In this document: piece by piece, positions 21,442-32,939 of the stretch | How positions within the stretch are numbered: the first letter of the stretch is position 1 | Layout of the letters: each line of letters opens with the position of its first letter | Assembly (NCBI RefSeq): GCF_023091745.1 | Contig: NC_068922.1 | Location: 11,463,501 to 11,527,500, forward strand | Direction of reading: 5' to 3' | Length of the DNA stretch: 64,000 bases | From: Budorcas taxicolor | Lineage: Eukaryota > Chordata > Mammalia > Artiodactyla > Bovidae | Notes under the pieces: generated by a model | Database searches by the model: none | The model's input: only the letters and a program-made list of their open reading frames with translations | Told to the model about the DNA's origin: nothing | Translations under genes and position numbers: made by a program

Positions 21442-21662
21442 AAGTAAAAGTGTTAGTTGTTCAGTTGTGTCCAACTCTTTGCAACCCCATGGACTATAGC
21501 CCGCCAGGCTCCTCTGTCCATGGGATTCTTGAGGCAAGATTACTGGGGTGGGTTGCCATTTCCTTCTCCAGGGCAGCTTCCGACCCAGAAGTTGAACTGT
21601 TGTCTCTCGTGTCTCCTGCATTTGCAGGCAGATTCTTTCCCACCACACCACATGAGAAGCCC
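21442..21662 (-). mobile_element. Bov-tA SINE, antisense
   Basis: 'GTTGTTCAGTTGTGTCCAACTC' to 'CACCACACCACATGAGAAGCCC'. Full length, fifth SINE piece within 1 kb of the microsatellite. Confidence 0.9.
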
Positions 21663-22569
21663 AGGAAATATAATGTACACATATATGGAAGAGTCTGAAT
21701 TTTGGAAAATTAGTTTTATTATATTCATATGGTTGTGTTTACTTAAAAGGCCTCTGTTTCATACTCCTTAAAGTATGTACTGAATTCTAAGTTCTTAGAT
21801 GAAATGATATCTTTTCAAAAAAAAAAAAAAGTAATTACCATAGTGTTCTGGCAAGAATTGTTATGGATTTGTGGAATAAAGAACAAAAATGTTCCTACCA
21901 GGTTGCAATAATCTGTTTCTTCTGCAGAAGAAAAGAATTCTATGGTAGGCTGTGATATTGTTTCAAGTAGTAGTTCCCCCTTTCTGGGTAAGTATTCCTG
22001 TCCACTGTCATCAGGCTTGACCATGAGCCTTTGGCTAAAGAAGTCATTCTGGGTGCTCACCATCGCCCCACTTTTCCTTCCATCTGAAGACAGCGTTTCT
22101 CATTGAGGATGCCACCAGCCTGAGTTCTGAACGTGGACCTCAGCCTCCACTGATCTGTATTGGAAGGAAGACACTTTCCTCTACCCTTCTAGATGCTTCT
22201 GGCTGGCTAGATCCTTCTTAAACTCACATGAGACAGATTAACAGAAGAAAATCGCACTAAAGGTTTATAACACGTGTACATGTGAGAGACCCAGGAAAAC
22301 AGAGTAAGTCACCAGAATGGCCCAGACACTCCCCTTAAACACCATCTGCAGCTAAAAACAAAAGAAGATGTTGGGAGGGTGGTTTGGGATTTCAGAGGGA
22401 AAGCAAATGTTTGGCAGATAAATGTTTGCTGAGCCAGGCACAGACAGTGTGGTACAGAGAGGAATTTTAATAAGCAGACGCCGCTGGTTCCTTTCTACCT
22501 GCCCACCTAGCTCCTAAAACAGCGACCTGTGAGAGAGCTCCCTGCCTGGAACAGGTCCTCTGTTAACAT
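21663..22569. other. Unique-looking non-coding DNA
   Basis: A poly-A run at 21817-21830 could mark a degraded retroposon end. No other repeat or gene is recognised. Confidence 0.5.
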
Positions 22570-22843
22570 TTTTTTTTTTTAGAAATTAAAAAATTATTTA
22601 ATGTTTGATGTATTTACTTTATGTTTAGCTGTGCTGGGTCTTCACTGATGCTCAGGCTTGCTTTAATTGTGGTGAGTGGAGGCTCCTCTCCAGGTGCGAT
22701 ACTCGGGCTCCTCATCTCAGCGGCCTCTCTGGTTGCAAAGCATGGGCTCGAGGGGGCCCGGGCTTTAGTAGTTAGTTGCAGCACTCAGTCCTAGGTGCTC
22801 CACGGCATGAGGGATCTTCCCAGACCAGGGATCAAACTAGTGT
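22570..22843 (-). mobile_element. CHR SINE, antisense
   Basis: T-rich start, 'TAGCTGTGCTGGGTCTTCAC', 'GGGATCTTCCCAGACCAGGG', and 'ATCAAACTAGTGTCTGC'. The last ~30 bases of the head are replaced by a C/T-rich stretch. Confidence 0.85.
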
Positions 22844-22997
22844 CTGCTTCTTTCCTTCTCCTCCTCCTCTCTCTGTCTCTCATTATGGGAGACTTCTTTC
22901 AGAGCTTTCAACTAGTTTGCATTTCCTGGACATGCTCCAGTTGGCCCAGAAGTGAATATCATTGAGGAGCAAGTTTGGGAATAAACAATCATAGCTT

Positions 22998-23055
22998 TCC
23001 TCATTTTGCTGTACACCTGAAACATTATACATCAACTATACTTCAATTTTAAAAA
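22998..23055 (+). mobile_element. L1 3' tail fragment
   Basis: 'GCTGTACACCTGAAACATTATACATC' and 'AACTATACTTCAATTTTAAAAAAA' are the terminal bases of an old L1 3' UTR with its A tail. Confidence 0.75.
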
Positions 23056-24282
23056 AAGTGAAGCAAGAAATAATAATCACGATTTTCCTGAATATGTAAC
23101 AACCTCTGAGAGCAAATGCTACTAAAAATTGATATTTCTGTTGGGAAGAATTGAGCACTTCTGGTCTGGGATCAGTCCAGGGGCTACAATAGTCTTCACC
23201 TGTGTCTGACTGAAGAAGGGGTGTCTGCATGTGGGGAGTGATGGTGGTGGAGGCACTGGATGGAGAAAGGGCTCAGGCAGGAGTTGAGAGGTGGGCAGGG
23301 TTGCAAACAGGGTGCACAGGCTGTAAAGCTCAGCGGTTGAGACCAGACTTTGGAGCTGGGCATCAGTACAGGTGGGAGGGCAGAGAAGGTTCCAGGACCT
23401 TAGTGGAAAGGATGGAGGAGGAAGAGGAGGGGGAGCACTGCGAGTGAGGAAGTGGACGGTGCAGGCAGGAGAGCTGACCACCAGCTCCCAGATCCCTGGA
23501 ATGAGGTGACGGGTCAGTGATGGAGGGAGGTGCCTGACACTGGGCCTCCCGGGCGTGAGAACCAGAGCTGGGATGCAGATTGTCCCGGTGCTGGCCCCAT
23601 GCCACGCCGCTTTCTGCAGGCATTGGATCTGAGGCCAGGATGTAGGCAGGGCCAGAGCGGGGTGAGGATGAGCAGGTCACACTGGGAGGAGTGAAGCAAG
23701 AGGTTGTGGGCGCATAACGCATGCCGGCGTGCGTCGTGTCGCCCTCACACCTGGCCTCCCCACCTGGTGCAGGAACAGGTGCAGGCAGGAGCCGAACCAG
23801 GTGGTCTCGCAGTGTGGAAGGTTTGAGTATAACGCGTCTCTGCTGCAGAGTGGCCTGGGGGCCAAGCGGCTGTGGGTGGAAGGATGAGGGACCCGAGTCT
23901 CAGCCGGGAAGCGCCAGGTCCCCGGGCCGGCCCCTCGGGATCTTCACTCGCCCCGCCCAGTTCCGTCAGATCAGTGTGGGCTCCGGGCCTCTGTGCAGGA
24001 GAACTCAGCTACATAGTTGGCTCATTTGAATCTGTGATAAATGAAGAAGCAGGAGACAGCCTGGCTGGTCACCCCACAGGCTCTTCCCTGATCTTATTCT
24101 GACCTCAGGGCTGAGCCAGCCAGTGGGTGATGGAGGGGAGGGCCTTTCTTCCTCATTCATGATGATGCTGTCTTTTCCTCCTAAATGTCAAGGGACCGTA
24201 GAGAATACCATGCTCCTAGGTCGGTCTAAGAAATGAAAATTGCTACCAGAAGGCTTGATTAAAAAAAAAAGATCAACAGTAG
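23056..24282. other. Unique-looking, locally GC- and CpG-rich DNA
   Basis: No repeat is recognised for over 1 kb, which is unusual in this window. Overlapping frames of 60-120 residues on both strands reflect the GC bias. None has a recognisable domain. The CpG-dense core is listed separately. Confidence 0.5.
23540..24000. promoter_or_regulatory. CpG-dense patch, candidate CpG island
   Basis: CpGs cluster strongly, for example six within 23710-23743, and continue through 23985, whereas flanks are CpG-poor. A GC box (CCCCGCCC) lies at 23951-23958. Such patches often mark promoters, but no exon or TATA box is evident. Exact length and observed/expected CpG ratio were not computed. Confidence 0.4.
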
Positions 24283-24379
24283 AGGGACTTCCAGGGTGGC
24301 CCATTGGTTAGGACCCTGAACTTCCAAGGCAAGGGCATGGGCTCCACCCCTGCTTGGGAAACTAGGCTCCTACATGTCC
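24283..24379 (+). mobile_element. CHR-type SINE head fragment
   Basis: 'GGGACTTCCAGGGTGGCCC', 'CCCATTGGTTAGGACCCTG', and 'GCTTGGGAAACTAGGCTCC'. The B box is degenerate and the 3' half is missing. Confidence 0.75.
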
Positions 24380-24383
24380 TGTG

Positions 24384-24438
24384 GTGTGGTGCGCTTAGTT
24401 GCTCAGTCGTGTCTGACTCTCTGCAACCCCATGGACTT
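24384..24438 (-). mobile_element. BovB/Bov-tA terminal fragment, antisense
   Basis: 'TTAGTTGCTCAGTCGTGTCTG' and 'TGCAACCCCATGGACTTTG', the shared 3' end of BovB and Bov-tA, only about 55 bp long. Confidence 0.8.
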
Positions 24439-25308
24439 TGGGGGGAAGGAATCAATGGTGAGGAAAAAAAGTCAATGGTAGAGATACCAGCCTGGGTGCA
24501 GAGCCCGGGGTTGCCATCTCCCTTCCTTGCCCAGGTCCCCTGTGCCCCACTTCACCTGTTCATCCCCGTGGGCATGGGAAGATGAGTGTGGAGACTGCGG
24601 AGGCGATACCTCACTCAGGTGAAGCAGAGCCTAGCCAGATCGAAAGGCACACTTAGAAACAGAACCTTGCTGGCAAACTGTCCGAGGAGATGCGGAGGCC
24701 TCTGGGGACCAGGGAGGTGAAAAGGGAAGTGAATGTGGGAAGGGATGTGGAGGAGGATGGAGAGCCAGCATAGGCGCCTGGCTCTCAGCAGGCTTCGTGG
24801 GAGAAGGACCTGTGTTTGCTTATTCAGTATCCATTCTTACCTCACAATCAGGGTGTCGAAAATGACCTGAAATGTCATCTCCCTTCTTTTTCTTACTCAT
24901 CACTGTAGGACTCTGCAAAACCGGTAGGAGATCAAGAGATTCATTCCAGATCATTCATTCCAGATCAGATCATTGCATCCCAGATTCCAGATCATCAGAG
25001 CCCAGAATTTGGATTGCTGCTCCCAGTGAAAGCAAAAGTGGGTGGAGTTTGGTTTAATGATGAATATAAGGAGTGGGGGTGGAGAGGGCGGGGGAGGAGA
25101 CTGGCAGAAGACAGACTTGTGCAGGCATGTGCGGTGTCGTGATACGAAGGTCAATTGATGACATAAATTAGCGATATAATTGACAGCATTAAAATGAATA
25201 GATTCTTTTGTATTAAGGAGCTAATAGCTCTGTGCAAAAATGATCTAATTTATTTCTACCACTTCCCCAATGAATTAGAAAACATCACTTTATAGATAGT
25301 GACTCCAT
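24439..25308. other. Non-coding DNA with a short ATTCCAGATC repeat
   Basis: Mostly unrecognised sequence. At 24938-25000 the words CATTCCAGATC and AGATTCCAGATCAT recur about four times, a small imperfect tandem repeat. Confidence 0.55.
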
Positions 25309-25311
25309 GGT

Positions 25312-25769
25312 TGTTTTGCTCAGCTGCTAAGCTGAGTCTGACTCTGTGATCTGAAGGTCTGCAGTACGCCAGGCTTCCCTGTCCTTCACTATCTCCTGGA
25401 GTTTCCTCAAACTATTCTCCATTGAGTTGGAGATGCCATCCAACCATCTCATCCTCTGTTGCCCCCATCTTCTCCTCCTCTCCTTAGCAAGAGGGCAATC
25501 TTTCCCAGCATCATGTTTTCTGCAATGAGTCAGCTCTTTGTATCAGGTGGCCAAAGTATTGGAGCTTCAGCATCAGTCCTTCCAATGAATATTCAGGGTT
25601 GATTTCCTTCAGGACTGACTGATTTGATCTCCTTGCTGTCCAAGGGACTCTCAAAGAGTCTTCTCCAGCACCACAACTTGAAAGCATCAATTTTTTGGAA
25701 CTTAGCCTTCTTTATGGCCCAGCTCTCACATCCATACATGACTACTTGGAAAAACCATAGCTTTGACTA
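25312..25769 (-). mobile_element. BovB LINE 3' end, antisense, 5'-truncated
   Basis: From 'CTCAGCTGCTAAGCTGAGTCTG' to 'GGAAAAACCATAGCTTTGACTAGG'. It keeps the conserved 'GGTGGCCAAAGTATTGGAGC' and 'ACTCTCACATCCATACATGAC' type blocks with scattered changes and small indels. Confidence 0.95.
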
Positions 25770-26089
25770 GGAGTTAGATAAATATACCTGATGGCACTGT
25801 GAACTTGAGTATCAAGGAGAAGAATAAATTTTAGGTCCCCCGTCATCACCTCTGAGCATTCTCTCCCCGAACAGAATTGAATTATGATCAAGAGTTATGA
25901 AAAAGAATTATGAGTGGAATTCCTATAAAGAAAGAGATGATTAAATTGGAGCTGAGAGTTCAAAATACTCCACAATGTGAAACACTGAAAACTATTTATC
26001 ACTTGGGTAATTGAATGATTTGCCCCAGGAAGAGTTTCTGAGAAATGAATTTACTTTTTCCTTCAACATATTTGAATATCTGTCTGTCT
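25770..26089. other. Non-coding DNA, no recognised element
   Basis: A/T-rich sequence without a supported frame or repeat. Confidence 0.5.
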
Positions 26090-26300
26090 ACTTATTGAGT
26101 GTTTCAGGCACTGTGCTAAACCCTTCATAGACATAATCCCCACAAGAACCTTGTGTGGTATAATCAGCCTCCATACTGCAAATTAAGAAGTGAGACTAAA
26201 AATAGTTAAGCATTTGCCTAAGGTCAAAGAGCTAAAAGCAGAATACGATTTGGATACATCTGTCTGGCTCTAAACCCTACGCATTGAACCACTCTTCAGG
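26090..26300 (-). mobile_element. MIR SINE, antisense
   Basis: Good antisense MIR order: 'CAGGCACTGTGCTAAACCC', 'AATCCCCACAAGAACCTTGTG', 'AATAGTTAAGCATTTGCCTAAG', and 'GTCTGGCTCTAAACCC'. Confidence 0.8.
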
Positions 26301-26880
26301 GTTGGCTTGCAGTGGCTTACACGTCTGCACGACAAGCTCAAAGAGAATTCACAGCAGCCAAAGTACACTGTTGGCATGGACACAAACAGGTTTTACAAGC
26401 ACTTTTATTTGATGGCCTTCCATAGAAGGTTTTGTGCACAAGCTATTCTTATTTATCTTGCCCTCTAAAAACTTCCTTAAAAACACAGCACCTTAAAAAA
26501 GTTGTGATGTTCAGAGTCATCCGGAAAGTTGGATAAGAAGACATCATTTCAGTGGCAAAGACCAATGAAATCCCATCTCCATAGCCAATAGACATGGAAT
26601 CCTACTAGATTATGACTTATTCTCTCAACCCAAATGTGTCTGCTTTCAAATCCTGACTTCCCTAGATATAACCATGTAGAAGAAGGCCAGGCAGGTTCTG
26701 GTCTTTACTGCCCGTCCTTGGCCAGATTCTGAGTTATAAATTTGTTGTCCTTGATGAGTTAGAAGATATTCTTGGTTCTTCAGAGAACATCATATTTTGG
26801 TGTTTAGCTTCAAATCAACCTGGAAGGTCCATAACATCTAGAATAGTTATGTCAGTTTTGCATAGGTGCAGTTTTGTTTT
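26301..26880. other. Unique-looking non-coding DNA
   Basis: No frame longer than 60 residues and no repeat recognised before the L1 that begins at 26881. Confidence 0.5.
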
Positions 26881-27693
26881 ATTTTTTTATTTTTAATTTT
26901 TTTTTTACTGAAGTATCATTGATTTACAAGGTTGTGCTGATCTCTGCCAGTCGTTGTACAGCAAAGTGACTCAGTTTTAAACATACAGAGATTCTTTTTT
27001 TTTTTAATATTGTTTTCCATGATGGTTTATCCAAGGAGATTGGATTTAGTTCCCTGTGCTATACAGCAGGACCTTGTTGTTTATCCATTCTATATGCAAT
27101 AGCTTGCGTCTACCAACCCCAAAGTCCCAGTCCGTTTTCCTCCCTTCGCAGCCTCCCCCTTTGAGATCACAAGTCTGTTCTCCATGTCTGTGAGTTTGTT
27201 TCTGCTTTGTAGATAAGTTCATTTGTGCCATATTTTGGATCCCACATATAAGTGGTATCATATGGTATTTATCTTTCTTTTTCTGACTTGCTTCACTTAG
27301 CGTGATAATCTCCAGCTGCACCCATGTTGCTACAAATGGTAATATTCTTTTCTTTTTTATGGCCGAGAACTAGTCCATTGTACCACATCTTTATCCATTC
27401 TTCTGCTGGTGGACACTTCAGTTGTTTCCATATCTTGGCTATTGTGCATAGTGCTGCTATGAACATAGGGGTACCTGTATCCTTTTGAATTATAGTTTGG
27501 TCTGGATGTATGCCCAGGAGTGGAAGTGCTGCATCATATGATAGTTCTAGCTTTAGCTTTCTGAGGAAACTCGGTATTGGTTTCCATAGTGGCTGCACCA
27601 CCTTGCATTCCCAGCAACAGTGTAGGAGGATTCCTTTTCTCAACACCCTCTCCAGCATTTTAGACGTTTTAATGACCAGTGTGAGGTGGTATA
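26881..27693 (-). mobile_element. L1 3' region, antisense, about 0.8 kb
   Basis: Begins in T-rich tail and 'CTGAAGTATCATTGATTTACAA'. It passes through 'TCCCTGTGCTATACAGCAGGACC', and ends in ORF2 sequence ('TGACCAGTGTGAGGTGG'). The minus frame 27293-27658 holds C-terminal ORF2 residues such as 'HCCWECKVVQPLWK' and 'MFIAALCTIAKIWKQ'. A SINE head starts right at the truncation point. Confidence 0.9.
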
Positions 27694-27696
27694 TGG

Positions 27697-27770
27697 GCTT
27701 CCCTGGTGGCTCAGTAGTAGAGAATCCACCTGCCAGTGCAGGAGGTGCGGGTTTGATCCCGGGTCATCAG
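27697..27770 (+). mobile_element. tRNA-derived SINE head (CHR/Bov-tA type)
   Basis: 'GGGCTTCCCTGGTGGCTCAG' followed by 'GGTGCGGGTTTGATCCCGGG'. Sequence after 27770 no longer fits, so only the tRNA head is present. Confidence 0.8.
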
Positions 27771-28196
27771 AGGTCCAGTTTGGCATGATTTTGCACACAG
27801 AGCTGCTCTATCCAGTGGATTTCCAGGGTTACACATTAAGCTAGTGAGAGGCCCAGAAAACCTTGTCCAACTTTTCAGGTGATAAAAGTATTTCTTTTTT
27901 TTGTTGTTGTTAGAAATATAGTTAGCAATGTGGTATAAGTGAAAATATTGATGACCGCAGAAAAGACAACTTGTGGGATGAAGATATTTCTGAAACTGTG
28001 ACTTAGTGGGGCACATGATGGTCAAGGAAGCCGTATTATTTTGGTTCAATAATTGGGAGCATTCTAAGGGTCTGGAAGTACATCTTTTACCAATGTACAC
28101 AGTCCATTGTACTCTGGTATAGGAACAAGATTATTCAGAATTGTTACAAAAATGGTGACACGCTCTCATAAACATGACATTTACGTGCATGTCTAG
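27771..28196. other. Non-coding DNA, no recognised element
   Basis: A T-rich stretch at 27893-27911 is the only local feature. The minus frame 27711-28100 runs from here into the SINE head and is not a gene. Confidence 0.5.
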
Positions 28197-28655
28197 ATGT
28201 TACCACGTATCTTATTAGTGTGTGGTGACTTCCTATTTTTGGTTCCTTGTGACAAGCCGACGTATAAATACACCATCAGGCACCTTTGCTGCTTCTGTCA
28301 GGGCAGAGTTAGTCGTTTTATGAGAGCGATGGATGACGTGAGTTGTGGTCAAGTGCCGCTCACAGAAACTGAGTTTCCTTTGAGATGCGCCTACTGCCAT
28401 TTTCATGCCCAGAGCAGAGTGAGGCTACTCCGTTGTGCCTCTGGGCACATCTTACACGGAGCCTCACAGAGCCTAGAGCAGAGCTGCAAACCACCGATCT
28501 GTGAAAAAGATTCAAATCAAGAGCAAAAATGGGGTTCTTTGCACCTGAAGACTGGTGAGAAAGAACCAATTTGCTTGGAAGTGACGTTGCCATTCCCCGC
28601 AGGGTTGGTTCGTTCTGCTAAAACTCTCACCAGCTCGTGCAGAAATGTTCCTTGA
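28197..28655 (+). other. Unrecognised open frame, 152 residues
   Basis: Among the longest open frames outside LINE sequence. It is cysteine-rich (for example CCFC near residue 31 and CAYC near residue 64) but matches no domain I recognise. Some bases near 28290-28360 resemble the interior of an old hAT-type repeat, so it may be chance coding in a fossil element. No splice, promoter or Kozak support. Confidence 0.2.
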
Positions 28656-29575
28656 AACAGAGGCTTCTCTCAGGTGGAAGGTGAAAAAAATCCTCACACT
28701 TGGCTGGGCCCAGGTGGCTGGAGAGAGACTGTACCTTTTAATGCCAACGCCCCACCATGTGGAAGGGAGGCCCTTGTGGACCGTCTGCCACTGTTCATCG
28801 TCACTGGCCTCCTCTGGAGGAGGAGCTGGCCGAGGACCACGAGCTGCTTTCAGTTTGATGGCTCAGCATCCTAATTAAGTAAGGAAAAAAAGAGGACAGG
28901 CAAGAATGATAGGGCCAGCCTGAAGCCTTCTTTCCCCCTTCTCTTCCCAGGGTCTGTGCTCTGTTTGAAGTTAAACTTCTATTTTCTTCCAAAACGAATG
29001 ATGGAGAGAGGAAAAAAAAAAAAAGCCACCCAGGGTTGAAAAGTGGTTGCTTCTTACAGCTGACTTCCTGCCTTGGCCAAGAAGGCAGTCCCGTGTCCTC
29101 AACTCACCCCTGGCCGCCAGGCTCTATGCAAATGAGAAGCTGTTTCCATGTCTGCCCATCTGAGGCTCTCAAGTAGAAAAGAAAGAGAAAAAATGAAAAA
29201 ACCCACCGATACCATCAACAAAAAAACCCCAAGACCAATTAATTCTAGTCGATTGCAGCCAAGCTGGGGCACTGGTGAGGACATCCTGTTTGCCATTGAG
29301 GCTGTCACCCACATGCCAGGAACCTCCCTGGTGAAAGAAATCGGGGGTGACAAAGAATTCACAACATTTGTGGGACGATTTTTCCACCCTTTGGTCATGG
29401 GAATGCTATTTTCTTTAGGCTAATTTGCTTTGATGGGAAAACGGGAAAAGCAAACTTAAGTCTTAATTATGCCTGAAGACCTATTTTGGGGCCAGACTAA
29501 ATTGGTCTTTGATCTTGCAAGAACTGTTCGGCCTCTCCACAGCTGCAGGCTGGGGAACAGCTGCCAGGCAGCAGC
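28656..29575. other. Unique-looking non-coding DNA
   Basis: No repeat recognised apart from a poly-A run at 29014-29025. Frames of 60-100 residues overlap on both strands (29099-29423) without domains. Confidence 0.5.
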
Positions 29576-29579
29576 GTGC

Positions 29580-29672
29580 ATCGGGTGCTTCAGTCGTGTC
29601 TGACTCCGTGTGATCCTATGGACTGCAGCCCACCTGGCCCTTCTGTCCATGGAATTCTCCAGGCAAGAGGAC
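29580..29672 (-). mobile_element. Bov-tA 3' fragment, antisense
   Basis: 'GTGCTTCAGTCGTGTCTGACTC', 'TATGGACTGCAGCCCACC', and 'GGAATTCTCCAGGCAAGAGGA'. It ends where the BovB-derived body would meet the tRNA head. Confidence 0.85.
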
Positions 29673-29849
29673 TAGCAGGGACCCCGATATAAGAAGTGGC
29701 TCCATCCTTCACTCCTGTACCTGTAATACCCTTTGTTTGATTTGAAGTGCTGAGCAACCCTCCCAAGTCCAAGTTTTATTTCAGGGCCAATACAAAATTT
29801 AAAATCCAGCCAGAAAGATTCCGATTAGCTGTGGGCCAAGCAGGTATCA

Positions 29850-29984
29850 TGGAGAAGGAAATGGCACCCACTCCAGTATTCTTGCCTGGAGAATCCCAGG
29901 GACAGAGGAACCTGGTGGGCTGCCGTCTATGGGGTCACACAGAGTTGGACACAACTGAAGCAACTTAGCAGCAGCAGCAGCAGC
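29850..29984 (+). mobile_element. Bov-A unit with CAG tail and target-site duplication
   Basis: 'GGAGAAGGAAATGGCACCC' to 'CTGAAGCAACTTAGCAGCAG', ending in five to six CAG units. The duplication AAGC(A/G)GGTATCA lies at 29838-29849 and 29985-29996, showing that a single monomer inserted as such. Confidence 0.95.
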
Positions 29985-29996
29985 AAGCGGGTATCA

Positions 29997-30774
29997 AACA
30001 GACTCAATTTAGTAGAGGTGGGAGCAGGAAATGAATCTGTCTTCACTTTCTGCTGTCAAAGGTGACATCTTGGATGGATTCCTTAATTCATCCCTTTCCT
30101 GTCACTTTCAGCCCCAAGAATAGTCTTTTTTTTTTTTTTTAATGATTAAGACATTTAGGGTTTCATGGTCTGGTCCTATCTGACTAAGACTTCAGCTGCA
30201 AATCAGTAATTTTGCAGAGAGTTTACAGGTAAGGCTGGTAGGATAGCTAATTGAGGGAAATGCCAGAAATGTTAATGCATCTTACCCATTTATTTTTCTC
30301 CTTTTAACTTCTCTTTGGTCCATGTTCTAAAGTATACCTACATTATGGTTCAGGAGGGCAGTTTCAACTTGTACATAAATATAAATCTGTCTGGGGGGTG
30401 GGCTCCAATTTTTGTGCTTCATGTTTAGGGGGGCAAATAAAATGCTTGGAGTACCGTGCAGCAGGGAAGGGCTTGATGGGGAGGGAGACTGAGTTCCTCA
30501 AGCGTGGCCAGAGACGGTGCAATGAGTACTCCAAGAGGGAGACCAGTAAGGGAGGCAGAGACCTTCACGGCAGGAAAGAAGGACTCCCTAGAGCTGGTGA
30601 TGGATGGATGTGGGGTCTGGGAGTAGAGGTGCTGTGGCAAGGTTTTGGCTTGGGCGGTGGGGGCCTGGTTTTTGCTTTTGTTCCCAGTCTATCCAAGTTC
30701 ACCTGTATCAAAGTCTCACGGTTCTGAGGCCCCATCTGACTGCTTGGCAGAATGTCCCGTCTTTTCCCTCCTCG
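29997..30774. other. Unique-looking non-coding DNA
   Basis: A T14 run at 30127-30140 may be a degraded retroposon tail. Overlapping frames at 30398-30998 have no domains and partly read into the next L1. Confidence 0.5.
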
Positions 30775-31335
30775 GTCACCTCTTTTTATTTCATCAAAGT
30801 ATAGCTGATTTACAATGTTGCTTTAATTTCTGCTGTACAGAAAAGTCATTCAGCTGTATACATATATATGCTTTTCCATCTGCTTTCTATTACGGCTTAT
30901 CACAGGACACTGAATGTAGCGCCCTGTGCTCTACAGTAGGACCTTATTATTTACCCATCCTATGTACTAGTTTGCGTCTACTCATCCCAAACTCCTAATT
31001 CACCCCTCGCCTACCCCTTTCTGCCCTTGGTAACCTGAAGTTTGTTTTCTATGTCCGCGAGTCTCTTTCTGTTTTATACATAAGTTCATCTGTGTCATAT
31101 TGAAGATTCCACATATGAGTGATATCATATGGTATTTGTCTTTCTCTGACTTACTTTCCTTACATCATCTCTAGGCCCATCTATATTGCTGCGGATGGCA
31201 TTATTTCGTTCTTTTTATGGCTGAGGACTATTCCATTGTATCTATGTACAACATCTTTTTCCATGCCTCTGTCAATGGACACTGAGGTTGCTTCCATGTC
31301 TTGGCTATTGTGAGTAGTGCTGCTGTGAACAGGGG
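30775..31335 (-). mobile_element. L1 3' region, antisense
   Basis: 'CATCAAAGTATAGCTGATTTAC', 'GCTCTACAGTAGGACCTTATT', 'GAGTGATATCATATGGTATTTG', and 'CCATGTCTTGGCTATTGTGAG'. 5'-truncated near 31335. The 117-residue plus frame at 30645-30998 is read-through. Confidence 0.9.
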
Positions 31336-32225
31336 TCCGTCTCCCCATCTTGACTTGTCTTTCACATCAGAGTTCCTGCCAGCCTTCTGCTCTGTGCTGC
31401 ATAGCTTTTGTCTGTTTCCTGTGGTGCCTTCCTGTCCCCAGGCTGATGCTTGAGCTGTGTTCACCTGAAAAGCTCTGCACTTTCTAGAGCTTTTCTCTCT
31501 TATACTCCAGCTTCTGCAGAGGGGTGCCTTAGAGCCAACTGGGCTTGTATACCTGAGTGTCTTCTTCCCAGGATGCTGTCAAAAGAGGCTTAGACACCGC
31601 TTCGTGCCCCAGGAAGCCCTGTCCTCTCCAACTTTGACACTGGCCTGCTCAGACAGCCACACTTCTTCAAAGGTTATTTTCACACCATCTCATGCAAATT
31701 AAGGGATGTGGCTGGTGGAGAGTCCACAGTATGGTTCAGAGTCCTGAGACATCTCCTGAATGTTGCCTAGCCCAGGGTCAGGCTGTACGGCTGGAAGGCT
31801 GGTCCAGGCAGGACAGGCAGAGGACCACTTCCTGAGGGTGTGGGTGAAGTCCATGTCTTTATAGCAACATTTTGCCCTGACCTGATTCTCAGTCCCGATA
31901 CCCAATTACTGATGAAGGGCATAATAAAGAGTAGGTTTGGAAAAGACTCGTGTGTAGAAATCTGTTAATTCGTAACGATATTCAAAACACACAAAACTAA
32001 ACTCATTTGTTTCCTTTTTAAGAGTGTGTCACCTTTGATTCTGAAAACTAGTAAAAAAGAGGGATAAAAGTCAAGCCTTTATTCTGTTTTTCCTGTATGA
32101 ACCATACTCACAGTTACAAACAGTGGACCAGGGCAATGTCTTCTTTATGGAAAAATCCAGCTACTAAATTTAGAAGGAAAGATGGAGTTAGAATCTCACC
32201 ATTTTGAAACTTTTAATGAAACCAT
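31336..32225. other. Unique-looking non-coding DNA
   Basis: No repeat recognised. An AATAAA hexamer at about 31923 stands alone. No supported frame. Confidence 0.5.
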
Positions 32226-32511
32226 TTGTTGTTCAGTTGTTAAGTAGTGTCTGACTCTTTGCAACCCAGTGAATTGTAGCACATCAGGCTTCCCTGTCCT
32301 TCACCGTCTCCCAGAGTTTGCTCAAACTCATACCCATTGAGTCAGTGATGCCATCCAACCATCTTATCCTCTGTTGCCCCTTTCCTTCCCAGCATCAGTC
32401 TTATCCAGTGAGTCAGCTCTTTGCCTTAGGTGACCGAAGTATTGGAGTTTCAGCTTCAGCACCAGTCCTTCCAATGAATATTCAGGGTTGATTTCCTTAG
32501 CATTGACTGAC
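32226..32511 (-). mobile_element. BovB LINE 3' end, antisense, 5'-truncated
   Basis: 'TTGTTGTTCAGTTGTTAAGTAG' to 'GGGTTGATTTCCTTAGCATTGAC'. About 290 bp with small deletions, for example around 'CCCTTTCCTTCCCAGC'. Confidence 0.9.
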
Positions 32512-32939
32512 TGTCATCAGGAGGGGAATGCTGAAACCAGTGGGTGAAAAAGTTGATGGGGGATGTTTTAATGTATGGATCAAGCTGGCACTTCCTGAAC
32601 TCACTGATTAATATTTAACATCCAAAACAGACACCATGAGCTTCCTGGTGTGATATAATAGGAAGTACACAGAACTACCATGAAATATACTTGCTGTGAA
32701 GTGAAATTCAAATCCAATCAAGCCTCTAGATCTAGCTACCAGTTTATAGTCAGGAACTACAGGGGGCAGGGGACCATGTTAAGCCACACCCTGGGGGGAT
32801 GCATTTAATAAAAACCTATAGTGTGGGAAATTAGGTAGGGCAAAAGACCCTACTTCTTCACTAAATGAAATTCAAGGAGAACAGGAAGAATAACCCTATA
32901 GGTTAAAGATTTAAAAGACACAACCATCAAACTGACATG
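32512..32939. other. Non-coding DNA, no recognised element
   Basis: No frame or repeat supported. Confidence 0.5.

Noticed and set aside
23229..24102. Several 60-120 residue frames as exons of a gene
   Set aside because: They overlap on both strands in GC-rich DNA with no recognisable domain. Only the CpG patch is kept as a candidate.
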